Positions 44,396 through 52,305 of a DNA stretch of 64,000 bases are shown piece by piece. How positions within the stretch are numbered: position 1 is the stretch's first letter; every line of letters starts with the position of its first letter. This DNA is from Thioalbus denitrificans (lineage in GTDB: Bacteria > Pseudomonadota > Gammaproteobacteria > DSM-26407), in the NCBI RefSeq assembly GCF_003337735.1, contig NZ_QPJY01000001.1, forward strand, positions 20,150 to 84,149. The letters run 5' to 3'. The position numbers and the translations under genes are program-made. The notes below the pieces were generated by a model. That model saw only the letters and a program-made list of their open reading frames with translations, searched no databases and had not been told where the DNA came from.

Positions 44396-44701
44396 GGCCG
44401 GTGGGGTGACTCTACTGAAGGTGAAGGGCTGCCGGAGACACTCCGGCCCGGCGACACCGGGACCACACCCGCGTGCCAGCGCTCGCCGAAGGGGTCGAAG
44501 GGCTCTACCTCAATCCAGCGCTACGGGTACAGGCGCCTCCACCTTACGTGGTCGAGAATTACCGTGCGTTCGGAAGCCGCATGCAATCAAAGGGCGGTCG
44601 TGGCCCCGCCATCATGACCCCGGCTGCTTCCGCAGCGGCCTTTGGCTTCTTCCCGGCCGTGCTTCCTCTCGCCTCGGCAGTGCGCAGCACAAGGGGTGGA
44701 C
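44396..44701. other. Intergenic region upstream of the CPA1 antiporter
   Basis: These 306 bases lie between the antiporter start and the end of a small basic-protein gene, both on the minus strand. No gene or strong hairpin is evident. It should contain the antiporter promoter. Confidence 0.4.
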
Positions 44702-44833
44702 TCAAGGCGCCTTGACGATAAAGGGGGCGCCATCGCCGGCATGCTTCTTCGCCTGCTTGGCGGCCTTTCTCTCCTTCGGCGTCAAAATGGGCTGCTTCTT
44801 CGCTTCCCGGTTGGATTTCTGGGGTCTGGACAT
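44702..44833 (-). CDS. Small conserved basic protein, unknown function
   Basis: The product is 43 residues: it begins MSRPQKSNREAKKQPILTPK, continues ERKAAKQAKKHAGDGAPF and ends IVKAP. It is very basic, without membrane segment or Cys. AGGAG stands 9 bases before the ATG, and the frame is closed by TGA at 44702. I recall near-identical short proteins in other proteobacteria such as pseudomonads, listed only as hypothetical. The Lys/Ala-rich middle suggests a helix that binds nucleic acid or ribosome, but this is a guess. Confidence 0.75.
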   Translation of the reverse strand: MSRPQKSNREAKKQPILTPKERKAAKQAKKHAGDGAPFIVKAP

Positions 44834-44957
44834 CTGGGTTCACTCCTGAACTTGCCGGAGGGACACACCACGGTGAAGTCGTCGTGGCCGAGGTGGTGCA
44901 TCCACAGTATTGGGCCCGTGGCGGGGTTGCCACGTCCCCGGCGAAATGGCCTGAACA

Positions 44958-45374
44958 TCAGAACTGGTCGGCCAACCATCCGTCCAGGGGCGTACAGGCC
45001 TCGGGGGTGGGCCTGGTGGCGGTTTTCCCCAGGATGGGGGTGAAGCACAGATATTCATTGCCGTGGCCGTCCGACAGGTTGCGCAGGGGCATTTCACCCA
45101 GAGTCTCGTAGCCGGACGCGTCCATCATGATGAACTGGTATTCATCCCCCACGCTGATCTCCAGGCTGCCGCCATTGCCGGCGCCGAATTTCTTCCACCA
45201 CGTTGCCGGGTTGGAGCCGTCGAAATAGGGCGGAGACTCCTGGGCGCCGAGTCGATGCCACGCCATGATGGTGGGGTCCTGCATCTGCTTTTCCCTGGCA
45301 AGCTCCTTTGCGAGCAGACTTGCGCTCTGGTAGTTGAGGGCGGTTCCCTGATGGTCGATGTGAGCGTTTTGCAT
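44958..45374 (-). CDS. AF1514/DUF5619-like protein, unknown function
   Basis: The product is 138 residues and soluble. The N-terminus (NAHIDHQGTALNYQSASLLA) and the phrase DPTIMAWHR match my memory of the small AF1514 (DUF5619) family; the rest carries GNGGSLEISVGDEYQFIM and an acidic C-terminus. This assignment is tentative. AAGGAAG lies before the ATG. It is followed by the 43-residue basic protein gene after 124 bases on the same strand. Confidence 0.7.
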   Translation of the reverse strand: MQNAHIDHQGTALNYQSASLLAKELAREKQMQDPTIMAWHRLGAQESPPYFDGSNPATWWKKFGAGNGGSLEISVGDEYQFIMMDASGYETLGEMPLRNLSDGHGNEYLCFTPILGKTATRPTPEACTPLDGWLADQF

Positions 45375-45532
45375 CTTTATCTTCCTTCCGGATATGGAAA
45401 TTCCGGGAGAGGCGGCGGCGAGGTTGCCGCTTGACCTGTGACACCAGCATGCACCTATTACCGAGCGTTGTCGTCAACTATTTTCATGGTCAATCTCTCG
45501 CCGCCTGTCCGTCATTAGAAGACCGGTGCAGC

Positions 45533-45566
45533 AAAGGCTCCGGCACAACGCTCAATGCCGGAGCCT
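45533..45566 (-). terminator. Hairpin terminator after the 45612-46055 gene
   Basis: AGGCTCCGGCA pairs perfectly with TGCCGGAGCCT (11 bp) around a 10-base loop, followed on the minus strand by TTTGC. It lies 46 bases after the stop codon of the exported coiled-coil protein. Confidence 0.65.
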
Positions 45567-45611
45567 GCTACGAGGAAATGAGGGGAACCGGCGCGACGGC
45601 CGATGGGGGGA

Positions 45612-46055
45612 TCAGCGCAGACCGGCCACCAGCACCTCGCCGGTGGTGACCTGCAGCGCCAGCAGGTCGTGGTTCAGCTCCTCGAGCTCGGTGCTCACCG
45701 TATCGAGTTCTTTCCGCGCCTGATCGGCGCTGTGCTTGCGGAAGGCGGCGTAGAGCAGGCCGCCGGGCATGATGGCCGCGATCAGCGCATCCTTCGCCCC
45801 GAACCGGCGCTCCTCGACCCGGGTGGAGAGGGCCTCGCTCTCCTCGCGCAGATCGGCACGCAACGACCGGACCTGGGCGAGCAGCTCGGGGGCCGGCAGC
45901 GGCGCCGGCATCTGCCACGCCAGGCCGCTTTCGACTGCCGGGAACGGCGCCGTGGCGGGCACGGCCTGCTCCTCGGCCACGACAGCGTGGGCGGCGACCA
46001 GCGAACCCAGCATGAGGCCGACCCGGGCAAGGCGGCGGTGGGAAATTTTTCTCAT
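45612..46055 (-). CDS. Exported coiled-coil protein, unknown function
   Basis: The product is 147 residues. A signal peptide (RRLARVGLMLGSLVAAHAVVA) is followed by a Pro/Ala-rich stretch and two helical coiled-coil regions (about 55-85, LLAQVRSLRADLREESEAL; and about 112-140, ARKELDTVSTELEELNHDLL) around a short hydrophobic segment (ALIAAIMPGGLLYAAF). The start at 46055 is the one that opens the signal peptide; an ATG 18 bases upstream is possible. I recognise no family. Confidence 0.75.
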   Translation of the reverse strand: MRKISHRRLARVGLMLGSLVAAHAVVAEEQAVPATAPFPAVESGLAWQMPAPLPAPELLAQVRSLRADLREESEALSTRVEERRFGAKDALIAAIMPGGLLYAAFRKHSADQARKELDTVSTELEELNHDLLALQVTTGEVLVAGLR

Positions 46056-46384
46056 CGATGACCCCCGTTGCAATCGCGAGGGGGTAGATTACGGAAAACC
46101 GATAAACGACTACAATGACGCAGGTCATTGTAATCAAAGATAATTATATTCCCAGGACTTCCGGTGCCAGATGATGGGGGCGGAGTGCCGCGCCAGGATA
46201 ACCGTCTCCCGCCCGCCGCGCCAGGGCCCGCCGCAGCCCCATGGACGCCGTTTCACCGGAATCGATGGGGCAACTTTTAACATACCGGAAACAAAAGACT
46301 TGTTGCGGCGCAACAATCTCTCTGCTAAGCTGATTTCCAGTTGAGCTGATTTGCTCTCCCCCCAACTGCCAGAGGATTGCCCCC
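46056..46384. other. Regulatory intergenic region upstream of the phasin gene
   Basis: These 329 bases contain no gene. The left part (46090-46150) is AT-rich and probably includes the promoter of the divergent exported protein. The right part holds the palindrome at 46300-46316 and a likely phasin promoter. A purine-poor leader (CTCTCCCCCCAACTGCC) precedes AGAGGA and the phasin start. Confidence 0.5.
46300..46316. promoter_or_regulatory. Palindrome upstream of phasin, possible PhaR operator
   Basis: TTGTTGC-GGC-GCAACAA is a perfect 7-bp inverted repeat, 69 bases before the phasin start codon. It resembles the TGC-rich palindromes bound by the PHA repressor PhaR in other proteobacteria (core TGCGGCGCA), and it overlaps a possible -35 region. 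Confidence 0.5.
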
Positions 46385-46750
46385 ATGTACCAGGACCTGT
46401 TCAACAGCTGGACCGTCAACGCCGAAAAGATGTTCGCCCCTTCCCGCAAGATGGCCGACCTGACCATCGCCAGCACCGAGAAGCTGTTCGCCCTGCAGAT
46501 GGCCCTGACCCAGGGTTACTTCGAGCTGGGCATGAAGCAGCTGAAGTCCATGCTGGAAGTGAAGGACGCCGAGAGCCTGAAGTCCTTCGTCAGCCTGCAG
46601 GCCGAGGTCGCCAAGAACGTCAGCGAGAAGGTGATGGCCGACGCCAAGGCCGTGGCCGACCTGAACGCCGAAGTGGGCGCCGAGGTCCAGAAGCTGACCC
46701 AGGAGAGCCTGCAGTCGGTGGTGGCTCCCAAGGCCAGGAAGGCGGCCTGA
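46385..46750 (+). CDS. Phasin family protein (PHA granule-associated)
   Basis: The product is 121 residues, all alpha-helical and amphipathic. SWTVNAEKMFAPSRKMADLT, ASTEKLFALQMALTQ and YFELGMKQLKSMLEVKD follow the phasin_2 pattern (PF09361). Phasins coat polyhydroxyalkanoate granules and limit their size and fusion. AGAGGA precedes the ATG. A strong terminator follows immediately, so the gene is monocistronic. No pha synthase genes are in this window. A PhaR-like operator lies upstream. Confidence 0.9.
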   Translation: MYQDLFNSWTVNAEKMFAPSRKMADLTIASTEKLFALQMALTQGYFELGMKQLKSMLEVKDAESLKSFVSLQAEVAKNVSEKVMADAKAVADLNAEVGAEVQKLTQESLQSVVAPKARKAA

Positions 46751-46775
46751 TCATTCCAGCCTGACAACGCCAGTG

Positions 46776-46815
46776 AAAGCCGCCGGACCCGATCGGGTCC
46801 GGCGGCTTTTTCATT
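46776..46815. terminator. Bidirectional terminator after phasin
   Basis: AAAGCCGCCGGACCC and GGGTCCGGCGGCTTT form a 15-bp perfect stem around GATC, with TTTTTCATTT on the plus strand. It also serves the convergent small membrane-protein gene that ends at 46822. Confidence 0.95.
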
Positions 46816-46821
46816 TCTCTC

Positions 46822-47082
46822 TCAGCGCTGCGGCTGGCCGGGCGCCATGCCCGGCACCATCTGCATCGGGTTGACCTGCTGCATCTGCCGGCTGCCCTGC
46901 AGGACCGCCTCCGCCATGTGGTCGACGCTCGCCCGCATCCCCTTCACGTCGGCGCTCAGCTCGGCCACCTGCCCGGTCATGCGTTCCATGTGATCGCTCA
47001 TGTCCGCCATGATCTTGACCATCGCCAGGAACGCCACCCCGGCCACGGCCGTGAGGACCCACACCGCCACTCTGTTGCCCAT
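46822..47082 (-). CDS. Small membrane-anchored coiled-coil protein, unknown function
   Basis: The product is 86 residues. One N-terminal membrane helix (VAVWVLTAVAGVAFLAMVKI) is followed by a Met-rich heptad helix (MADMSDHMERMTGQVAELSA) and a Met/Gln/Pro tail (QMVPGMAPGQPQR). AGGGAGG lies before the start at 47082. It is convergent with phasin and divergent from the aspartic protease. I do not recognise the family. Confidence 0.75.
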   Translation of the reverse strand: MGNRVAVWVLTAVAGVAFLAMVKIMADMSDHMERMTGQVAELSADVKGMRASVDHMAEAVLQGSRQMQQVNPMQMVPGMAPGQPQR

Positions 47083-47219
47083 CCCGCGCCTCCCTGAACG
47101 CCCGCACAGTCCCACTGGGAGATTAGCCCAGCACCCGGCTCCTGGCGACCACACGGGGCGCGCCGCCCCGGCGCACGGATAGCTCCGCCGCACGCCCCGG
47201 GCACGTTACACTGGCCGGC

Positions 47220-47714
47220 ATGAACCGCATCGGCACCGGCAACGTGATCCTGGCCTGGATAGTGATTCTCGGCCTGCTCACCTGGGGCTTCTCCGCGCTC
47301 CTGGACTACCAGCGCAATCCCAACCGCGCTCTGGCCACGCACACCGACGGCAGTATGAAAGAGGTGGTGCTGAAACGGAACCGCGACGGCCATTACGTGG
47401 CCGATGGCGCCATCAACGGGCATACGGTGACGCTGCTGGTGGACACCGGCGCCACCACCGTCACCCTCCCCGGCGCGCTGGCGGCGCGGCTGGGCCTGGC
47501 GCGCGGCGCGCCCCTGCGGGCCCAGACCGCCAACGGCACCGCCACCGTCTACGCCACCACCCTGGCCAGCGTCGCCCTGGGCGGCATCGTGCTCCATGAC
47601 GTGCGCGCCAACATCAGCCCGGGCATGACCGGCGAGGAGGCGCTGCTGGGCATGAGCTTCCTGCGCGGGCTGGAACTGATCCAGCGCGACGGCACGCTGC
47701 GAATCCGGCAGTAG
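47220..47714 (+). CDS. Retropepsin-like aspartic protease (TIGR02281 family)
   Basis: The product is 164 residues. One N-terminal membrane helix (VILAWIVILGLLTWGFSALL) anchors a single retropepsin-like domain in the periplasm. The catalytic motif LLVDTGATTVTLPG is near residue 76, and LLGMSFLRGLEL corresponds to the second conserved stretch. Such clan AA proteases act as dimers because each chain supplies one Asp. The physiological substrate is not known. It begins about 137 bases from the divergent small membrane-protein gene. Confidence 0.9.
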   Translation: MNRIGTGNVILAWIVILGLLTWGFSALLDYQRNPNRALATHTDGSMKEVVLKRNRDGHYVADGAINGHTVTLLVDTGATTVTLPGALAARLGLARGAPLRAQTANGTATVYATTLASVALGGIVLHDVRANISPGMTGEEALLGMSFLRGLELIQRDGTLRIRQ

Positions 47715-47770
47715 GGCTGGTTAAAACGGCTCGTCAGCCGAATTCGCCGGTGCGGAGAGAAGAAGCTTTC

Positions 47771-47910
47771 TCTCGCCAAGAGGCCCGGAACGCCAAGGAG
47801 CCAACCATTCTCTTCCAGCCGATCAACGATCCGGGCGATCCCCTGCCGGATGAGCACCTCGCCGAATTTGAGACCTCGGTACTCGACTTCCCTTGGCGTT
47901 CTTGGCGAGA
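47771..47910. repeat. 140-bp element bounded by CGCCAAG inverted repeats
   Basis: The left arm is TCTCGCCAAGA, then GGCCCGGA, then ACGCCAAGG; the right arm is its reverse complement without the 8-base insert (CCTTGGCGT then TCTTGGCGAGA). The inner 90 bases read in one minus-strand frame as EVLIRQGIARIVDRLEENG. To my recollection, similar CGCCAAG repeats flank small GxxExxY-type genes in other proteobacteria; this could be an internally deleted copy. Confidence 0.6.
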
Positions 47911-48041
47911 GCCAAAAGGATTTCCTCCCGGAATGGCACAACCCGGGAAATGTGCCTCGCCGCCACTACTGTCCATGCGCATCATGCACATGGCGCTCGT
48001 CATGAGCGAAACATCCACCCACGGATTCTGCGGACGAACCG

Positions 48042-48071
48042 AAAAAAAGGCCGGGGGTCGCCCCCCGGCCT
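48042..48071 (-). terminator. Rho-independent terminator of rhlE
   Basis: On the minus strand AGGCCGGGGG pairs with CCCCCGGCCT around a short loop, followed by TTTTTTT. It begins 25 bases after the rhlE stop codon. Confidence 0.93.
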
Positions 48072-48095
48072 CTCATGCGCGCAAGACCGACGGCC

Positions 48096-49583
48096 TCAGT
48101 CGCGGCCGCCGCCCAGCAGGGCCGGCACCTCGCGCCGCGGGCGGGCGTTGAAGCGCTCGGCCGCCGGGCGGCCGCCACGGGGCTTGCCCGCGCCGTTGCC
48201 GCCGCCGTTGCCGGAACGGTTGCCGCCCTGGCGCTGACCGCCTTCGCCGGCGGCGCCGCTACGGGCCGCCCGCGCCCCTTCCTGGGAGCGGCCGTCCCCG
48301 CGCCGGCCACGACCGGCGCCCGCCTCCTGGCGCGGGGCGCGACCACGGCCGTTGCCGTTGCCGTTGCCGTTGCCATTGCGTCCGCCACCGGCCGGCCGGC
48401 CGCCGCGCCCGTTCCGACCCTGGAGGATGGGCTCCGCCTTGATGCTGGGATCGGGCTTGAAGCCCTCGATGATCTCCTTCGGGATCTCGCGCTTCAGCAG
48501 CCGCTCGATGTCGCGCAGGAAGGCGTGCTCGTCCACGCACACCAGGGAGACCGCCTCGCCCTCGTTACCGGCACGGCCGGTGCGGCCGATGCGGTGCACG
48601 TAGTCCTCGGGCACGTTGGGCAGCTCGAAGTTCACCACGTGGGGCAGCTGGTCGATATCCAGGCCGCGGGCGGCGATGTCGGTGGCCACCAGCACCCGCA
48701 CCGCGTTGCGCTTGAAGTCCGCCAGCGCCTTGGTGCGCGCCCCCTGGCTCTTGTTGCCGTGGATCGCCGCGGCGGTGATGCCGTCGCGCCCCAGCTGCTC
48801 GGCCAGGCGGTTGGCGCCGTGCTTGGTGCGGGTGAACACCAGCACCTGGCGCCAGTTGTTGGAACCGATGAGGAAGGAGAGCAGCTCGCGCTTGCGCTTG
48901 GCGTCCACCGGGTGCACCCGCTGCGAGACCCGCTCGGCGGTGGTGTTGCGCCGGGCCACCTCGATGAGCGCCGGGTTGTCCAGCAGGTCGTCGGCGAGGG
49001 TGCGGATCTCCTCGGAGTAGGTGGCCGAGAAGAGCAGGTTCTGCCGCTTCTTCGGCAGCAGGGCGAGAATCTTGCGGATATCGCGGATGAAGCCCATGTC
49101 GAGCATGCGGTCCGCCTCGTCCAGCACCAGGATCTCCACCTGGGAGAGGTCCAGGGTGCGCTGGCTCACGTGGTCCAGCAGCCGGCCGGGGGTGGCCACC
49201 AGGATGTCGACACCGCGGCGCAGGGCCGCGATCTGGGGGTTGATGCTCACCCCGCCGAAGATCACCGCCGACTTCAGCGGCACGTGCCGGCCGTAGGTCT
49301 GCACGCTCTCGGCCACCTGGGCGGCCAGCTCGCGGGTGGGGGTGAGAATCAGGGCGCGCACGGCGCGCCGCCCGCCACCGGGCACGGTGGCGTGGAGCCG
49401 GTGCAGCAGGGGCAGGGTGAAGCCGGCGGTCTTGCCGGTCCCGGTCTGCGCGCCCGCCATGATGTCCCGGCCCTCGAGGATCACGGGAATGGCCTGGCGC
49501 TGCACGGGGGTGGGCTCGGTGTAGCCCTTTTCGGTAACGGCGCGGGTGACTTCGGCCGACAGGCCGAGGGAACTGAAAGGCAT
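48096..49583 (-). CDS. rhlE: DEAD-box RNA helicase RhlE
   Basis: The product is 495 residues. The Q motif is at the N-terminus ([25 protein letters not shown]), with motif I AQTGTGKT, motif [11 protein letters not shown], motif [11 protein letters not shown], and the C-terminal motifs [17 protein letters not shown] and [10 protein letters not shown]. The last 110 residues are a basic Gly/Arg/Asn-rich tail ([15 protein letters not shown]) that adds RNA affinity. It remodels RNA and ribosome-assembly intermediates, often in the cold. The start at 49583 is the usual one (MPFSSLGL); an in-frame extension to 49730 is not supported. A terminator lies downstream. Confidence 0.93.
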   Translation of the reverse strand: MPFSSLGLSAEVTRAVTEKGYTEPTPVQRQAIPVILEGRDIMAGAQTGTGKTAGFTLPLLHRLHATVPGGGRRAVRALILTPTRELAAQVAESVQTYGRHVPLKSAVIFGGVSINPQIAALRRGVDILVATPGRLLDHVSQRTLDLSQVEILVLDEADRMLDMGFIRDIRKILALLPKKRQNLLFSATYSEEIRTLADDLLDNPALIEVARRNTTAERVSQRVHPVDAKRKRELLSFLIGSNNWRQVLVFTRTKHGANRLAEQLGRDGITAAAIHGNKSQGARTKALADFKRNAVRVLVATDIAARGLDIDQLPHVVNFELPNVPEDYVHRIGRTGRAGNEGEAVSLVCVDEHAFLRDIERLLKREIPKEIIEGFKPDPSIKAEPILQGRNGRGGRPAGGGRNGNGNGNGNGRGRAPRQEAGAGRGRRGDGRSQEGARAARSGAAGEGGQRQGGNRSGNGGGNGAGKPRGGRPAAERFNARPRREVPALLGGGRD

Positions 49584-49806
49584 AAGAGTTGAAGCTCCTG
49601 GTAAAGCCTGCCGGGAATGCGTCCCGGGCCGGCCCAGGCGAAAATCGATAGGTTTGGGGTGGTTCGAGGCAGATCGGAAGTGGATTACCGCGACAACCTG
49701 GCGCAGGCCGGAGTGCGCCGGATGCCGCACTATAACAGAACCTGACCGTCAACGTGTGTTTATTTACGCCAGCGCGGCGGAGTCGCCCCGGCGCACCCCG
49801 GCCACA

Positions 49807-50130
49807 TCAACGCGCCCGCGCCGCGCTCCAGCGCGGGCGGGCCAGCTGTCGCTCCACGGCCCGGCCGGCCCGGTCCAGGGCGCGGCTGATGGCCCGGTGG
49901 AGGTCCGCCTCCCGGTCCTCGATCACCACTTCGGCCTGCCCCTTGATCCGCACCCGCACCCGGCAGCACAGGTCCGGCCCGCCGCGGGAACCGTTGCGAT
50001 CCTCCAGCCTCACGCTGACGCCCCGCACCCGCGTCCCGTGGCGGGTCAGGGCCAGCCGCACCCGCCGCTCCACCTGCTCACGCAGGGGCTCCGTCAGGGC
50101 GAATCCCAGGGCCTGGATATCGATATGCAT
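49807..50130 (-). CDS. HPF/RaiA-family ribosome-associated protein
   Basis: The product is 107 residues with a beta-alpha-beta-beta-beta-alpha fold: MHIDIQALGFALTEPLREQV, RVRGVSVRLEDRNG, CRVRVRIKGQAEVVIEDREA and ISRALDRAGRAVERQL. The pattern fits the sigma-54 modulation/S30AE family, which inactivates ribosomes in stationary phase. It is less conserved than a classical Hpf, so it may be a variant of the family. It is followed on the same strand by rhlE, fitting a ribosome/RNA-stress grouping. Confidence 0.85.
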   Translation of the reverse strand: MHIDIQALGFALTEPLREQVERRVRLALTRHGTRVRGVSVRLEDRNGSRGGPDLCCRVRVRIKGQAEVVIEDREADLHRAISRALDRAGRAVERQLARPRWSAARAR

Positions 50131-50300
50131 CCCATTCGCCTCCTCCGCCGGACGATGGATGTGAGACTAAGTTCCGCTAACGCTTCGGATAAGTCGATTA
50201 ACATCGGACAAAGCATCGGAAAAACCGAGGAACGAACCTTGGCCGCACAGGCTCTCTTACTTTGCGGCCAGCGCGATACGGGACCCATCGGGAGGGGGAG

Positions 50301-51200
50301 ATGTTCCAGCTCAACCTGAAGCACCTGCGCTACTTCTGGGTGGTGGCCTCCCTCGGCACCATCGCCCGCGCCTCCGAGCGCCTCCACCTCACCCCCCAGA
50401 CCATCAGCGGCCAGCTGCGTCTGCTGGAGGAGCGCATCGGCACGCAATTGTTCGAGAAGTCCGGCCGCAACCTGGTCCTCACCGAGACCGGACGCCTGGT
50501 CTTCTCCTACGCCGACGAGATGTTCCGGCTCGGGACCGAGTTGCAGGACCTCATCGAGGGCCGGCCCCTGGAGCGGGGGCTGGTCTTCAACGTGGGGGTG
50601 GCCATGGTGGTGCCCAAGCTGCTCGCCTACCGGGTACTGGAGCCGGCGATGCAGATGCCGGAGAAGGTGCGGCTGGTCTGTCACGAGGCGCCCCTGGTGG
50701 ACCTGCTGGCCGACCTCTCGGTGCACCGGCTGGACCTGGTGCTGGCCGACGCCCCGGTCAGCCCGACACTCAACATCCGCGCCTACAACCACCTGCTCGG
50801 CGAATCGGGCAGCACCTTCTTCGCCCGGGGCGAACAGGCACGGCACTACCGTGAGGGGTTTCCGCGCTCCCTGGATGGCGCCCCCGTGCTGATGCCCACC
50901 GCCAGCAGCGCCCTGCGCCGTTCCCTGGAACAGTGGTTCGAGCATGAGGGGATCCGCCCCCGGGTCGCGGCGGAGTTCGAGGACCGCGCCCTGATGAAGG
51001 CCTTCGGCGAGGCGGGCATCGGCGTCTTCACCTCGCCGGCCGCCATGGAGGCGGACGTGCTGGCCAAGTACGGCGTCGAGGTCATCGGGCGCACGGACGC
51101 GGTGCAGGAGCGCTACTACGCCATCTCCGCGGAACGCCGCATCAAGCACCCGGCGGTGGCCGCCATCACCGCATCCGCCCGCACCGATCTCTTCACCTGA
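50301..51200 (+). CDS. nhaR: LysR-type regulator NhaR
   Basis: The product is 299 residues. The N-terminal winged helix reads LKHLRYFWVVASLGTIARAS and LTPQTISGQLRLLEE, the NhaR form of the LysR motif. The effector domain follows (about 90-295), including ERYYAISAERRIKHPAVAAI typical of NhaR. In E. coli NhaR activates nhaA in response to Na+. Here it stands directly upstream of the Mrp operon, on the same strand, so Mrp is the likely target. The start at 50301 has GGAGGGGGAG immediately before it. A 13-bp inverted repeat follows the gene. Confidence 0.93.
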   Translation: MFQLNLKHLRYFWVVASLGTIARASERLHLTPQTISGQLRLLEERIGTQLFEKSGRNLVLTETGRLVFSYADEMFRLGTELQDLIEGRPLERGLVFNVGVAMVVPKLLAYRVLEPAMQMPEKVRLVCHEAPLVDLLADLSVHRLDLVLADAPVSPTLNIRAYNHLLGESGSTFFARGEQARHYREGFPRSLDGAPVLMPTASSALRRSLEQWFEHEGIRPRVAAEFEDRALMKAFGEAGIGVFTSPAAMEADVLAKYGVEVIGRTDAVQERYYAISAERRIKHPAVAAITASARTDLFT

Positions 51201-51272
51201 ACACCCGCGGGCCACGCCCCGCGCCGTCGCCATGGGGCGGGCCGCGCGCCTTGCGGCGGGCGGTTTCCGGCC

Positions 51273-51305
51273 CGCTGACAGTTCGCAATAATCGAACTGT
51301 CAGCG
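51273..51305. promoter_or_regulatory. 13-bp perfect inverted repeat upstream of the Mrp operon
   Basis: CGCTGACAGTTCG and CGAACTGTCAGCG flank CAATAAT. There is no T run, so it is unlikely to be a standard terminator of nhaR. It lies 36-66 bases upstream of the probable -10 of the Mrp operon, where a LysR-type activator would bind. Confidence 0.6.
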
Positions 51306-51338
51306 ACAACAATACGAATTATCCGCAGCTTCCAACCT

Positions 51339-51350
51339 CGACTATAGTCG
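51339..51350 (+). promoter_or_regulatory. Palindromic -10 region of the Mrp operon promoter
   Basis: CGAC-TATAGTCG is a perfect 12-bp palindrome containing the -10-like TATAGT, about 52 bases before the first start codon. No good -35 element is seen at 17 bases, which fits an activator-dependent promoter. Confidence 0.5.
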
Positions 51351-51399
51351 GATCAGGGCACACGCCGTGCCCGCCGAGGCGACACTGGAGGAGGCCACC

Positions 51400-51549
51400 A
51401 TGATCCTGCTGCTCACCACCCTCTCGGGGCTGGCCACCGGCTGGCTGCCGGCCGTTCTGGCCGGCCGCGGCGAGCGCCCCGGTCCGGCCCTGCAGCCGTT
51501 GCCCGTGCGGATCCGCAACCGCCCCGGCCGCCGCCGGGACGCGCCGTGA
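51400..51549 (+). CDS. 49-residue leader membrane peptide of the Mrp operon, unknown function
   Basis: The product is 49 residues with one hydrophobic helix (MILLLTTLSGLATGWLPAVL) and a basic tail (RIRNRPGRRRDAP). It has the best ribosome binding site of the operon, GGAGGAGG 5 bases before ATG. Its stop codon overlaps the mrpE start codon (GTGA), so translation of mrpE is coupled to it. No family is recognised. A small Mrp accessory subunit or a translation-control leader are the two main readings. Confidence 0.65.
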   Translation: MILLLTTLSGLATGWLPAVLAGRGERPGPALQPLPVRIRNRPGRRRDAP

Positions 51550-52049
51550 CCCCGCCCGCCCCCCTCTCCCGCGGCTTCCGCCCGGCCACCGCCCTGCTGG
51601 CGGCGGCGGTGCTGTGGTGGATCCTGGCCGGCGGCAGCGCCGCCTCCTGGGCGATCGGCGTCCCGGCGGTGGTGCTGGCCGCCTGGTCCGCCCGCCGGCT
51701 GGGGACGGGGTCGGCCCTGTCCCTGACCGGCCTGCTGCGCTTTCTGCCCTTCTTCGCCTGGGAGTCGCTGCGCGGCGGCGTGGACGTGGCGCGGCGCACC
51801 CTGGGGCCGCGGCTGCGCATCGCGCCGGGCTTCCTCGACTATCGCACGGCGCTGCCCGAGGGCGCGCCGCGCCGTTTCTTCGCCACCTGCGTGAGCCTGC
51901 TGCCGGGCACCCTGGCGGCGGAGATCGAGGGCGACACCCTCGCCGTCCACCAGCTCGACGCCGGCGGCGACAGCCAGGCCGAGCTGGCCCGACTGGAGCG
52001 GGCCGTGGCGGGCCTGTTCGGCCTGCCGGGGGCGCGCCCCCATGGCTGA
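51546..52049 (+). CDS. mrpE: Na+/H+ antiporter subunit MrpE/MnhE
   Basis: The product is 167 residues. Two or three membrane helices (about 12-60) are followed by a cytosolic domain with the MnhE signature: FLPFFAWESLRGGVDVARRT, then FATCVSLLPGTLAAEIEGD, and HQLDAG. MrpE is a structural part of the multi-subunit antiporter. It starts with GTG, overlapping the leader peptide stop codon. Confidence 0.9.
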   Translation: MTPPAPLSRGFRPATALLAAAVLWWILAGGSAASWAIGVPAVVLAAWSARRLGTGSALSLTGLLRFLPFFAWESLRGGVDVARRTLGPRLRIAPGFLDYRTALPEGAPRRFFATCVSLLPGTLAAEIEGDTLAVHQLDAGGDSQAELARLERAVAGLFGLPGARPHG

Positions 52050-52305
52050 ATTCCTGGGTCTCGCCGCCACCCTGCTGCTGGTGACCGTCGCCCTGGGGCT
52101 GATCCGGGTACTGAAGGGCCCCGACGCCGGCGACCGGCTGCTGGCCGTCCAGCTGCTGGGCACGGCCGGCGTGGGCTTCCTGCTGCTCCTGGCGCCCCTG
52201 CTCGGCCAGCCGGCCCTGGTTGACGTGGCGCTGGTGCTGGCCCTGCTGGCGGTGGTGGCGGTGGCGGCCTTCACCCGCGGCGGCCCGGAGGCGGACCATG
52301 ACTGA
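52042..52305 (+). CDS. mrpF: Na+/H+ antiporter subunit MrpF/MnhF
   Basis: The product is 87 residues, three membrane helices. The signature LGLIRVLKGPDAGDRLLAVQ is near residue 20, and LVDVALVLALLAVVAVAAF forms the last helix. MrpF lines the likely Na+ path in the Mrp complex structure. It overlaps mrpE and mrpG by 8 bases each. Confidence 0.93.
   Translation: MAEFLGLAATLLLVTVALGLIRVLKGPDAGDRLLAVQLLGTAGVGFLLLLAPLLGQPALVDVALVLALLAVVAVAAFTRGGPEADHD

Larger units (their letters stand above)
47715..48095. other. Intergenic region with a repeat-bounded relic and the rhlE terminator
   Basis: These 381 bases separate convergent genes. They contain the 140-bp element bounded by CGCCAAG inverted repeats (47771-47910) and the rhlE terminator (48042-48071). 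No intact gene is seen. Confidence 0.6.
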
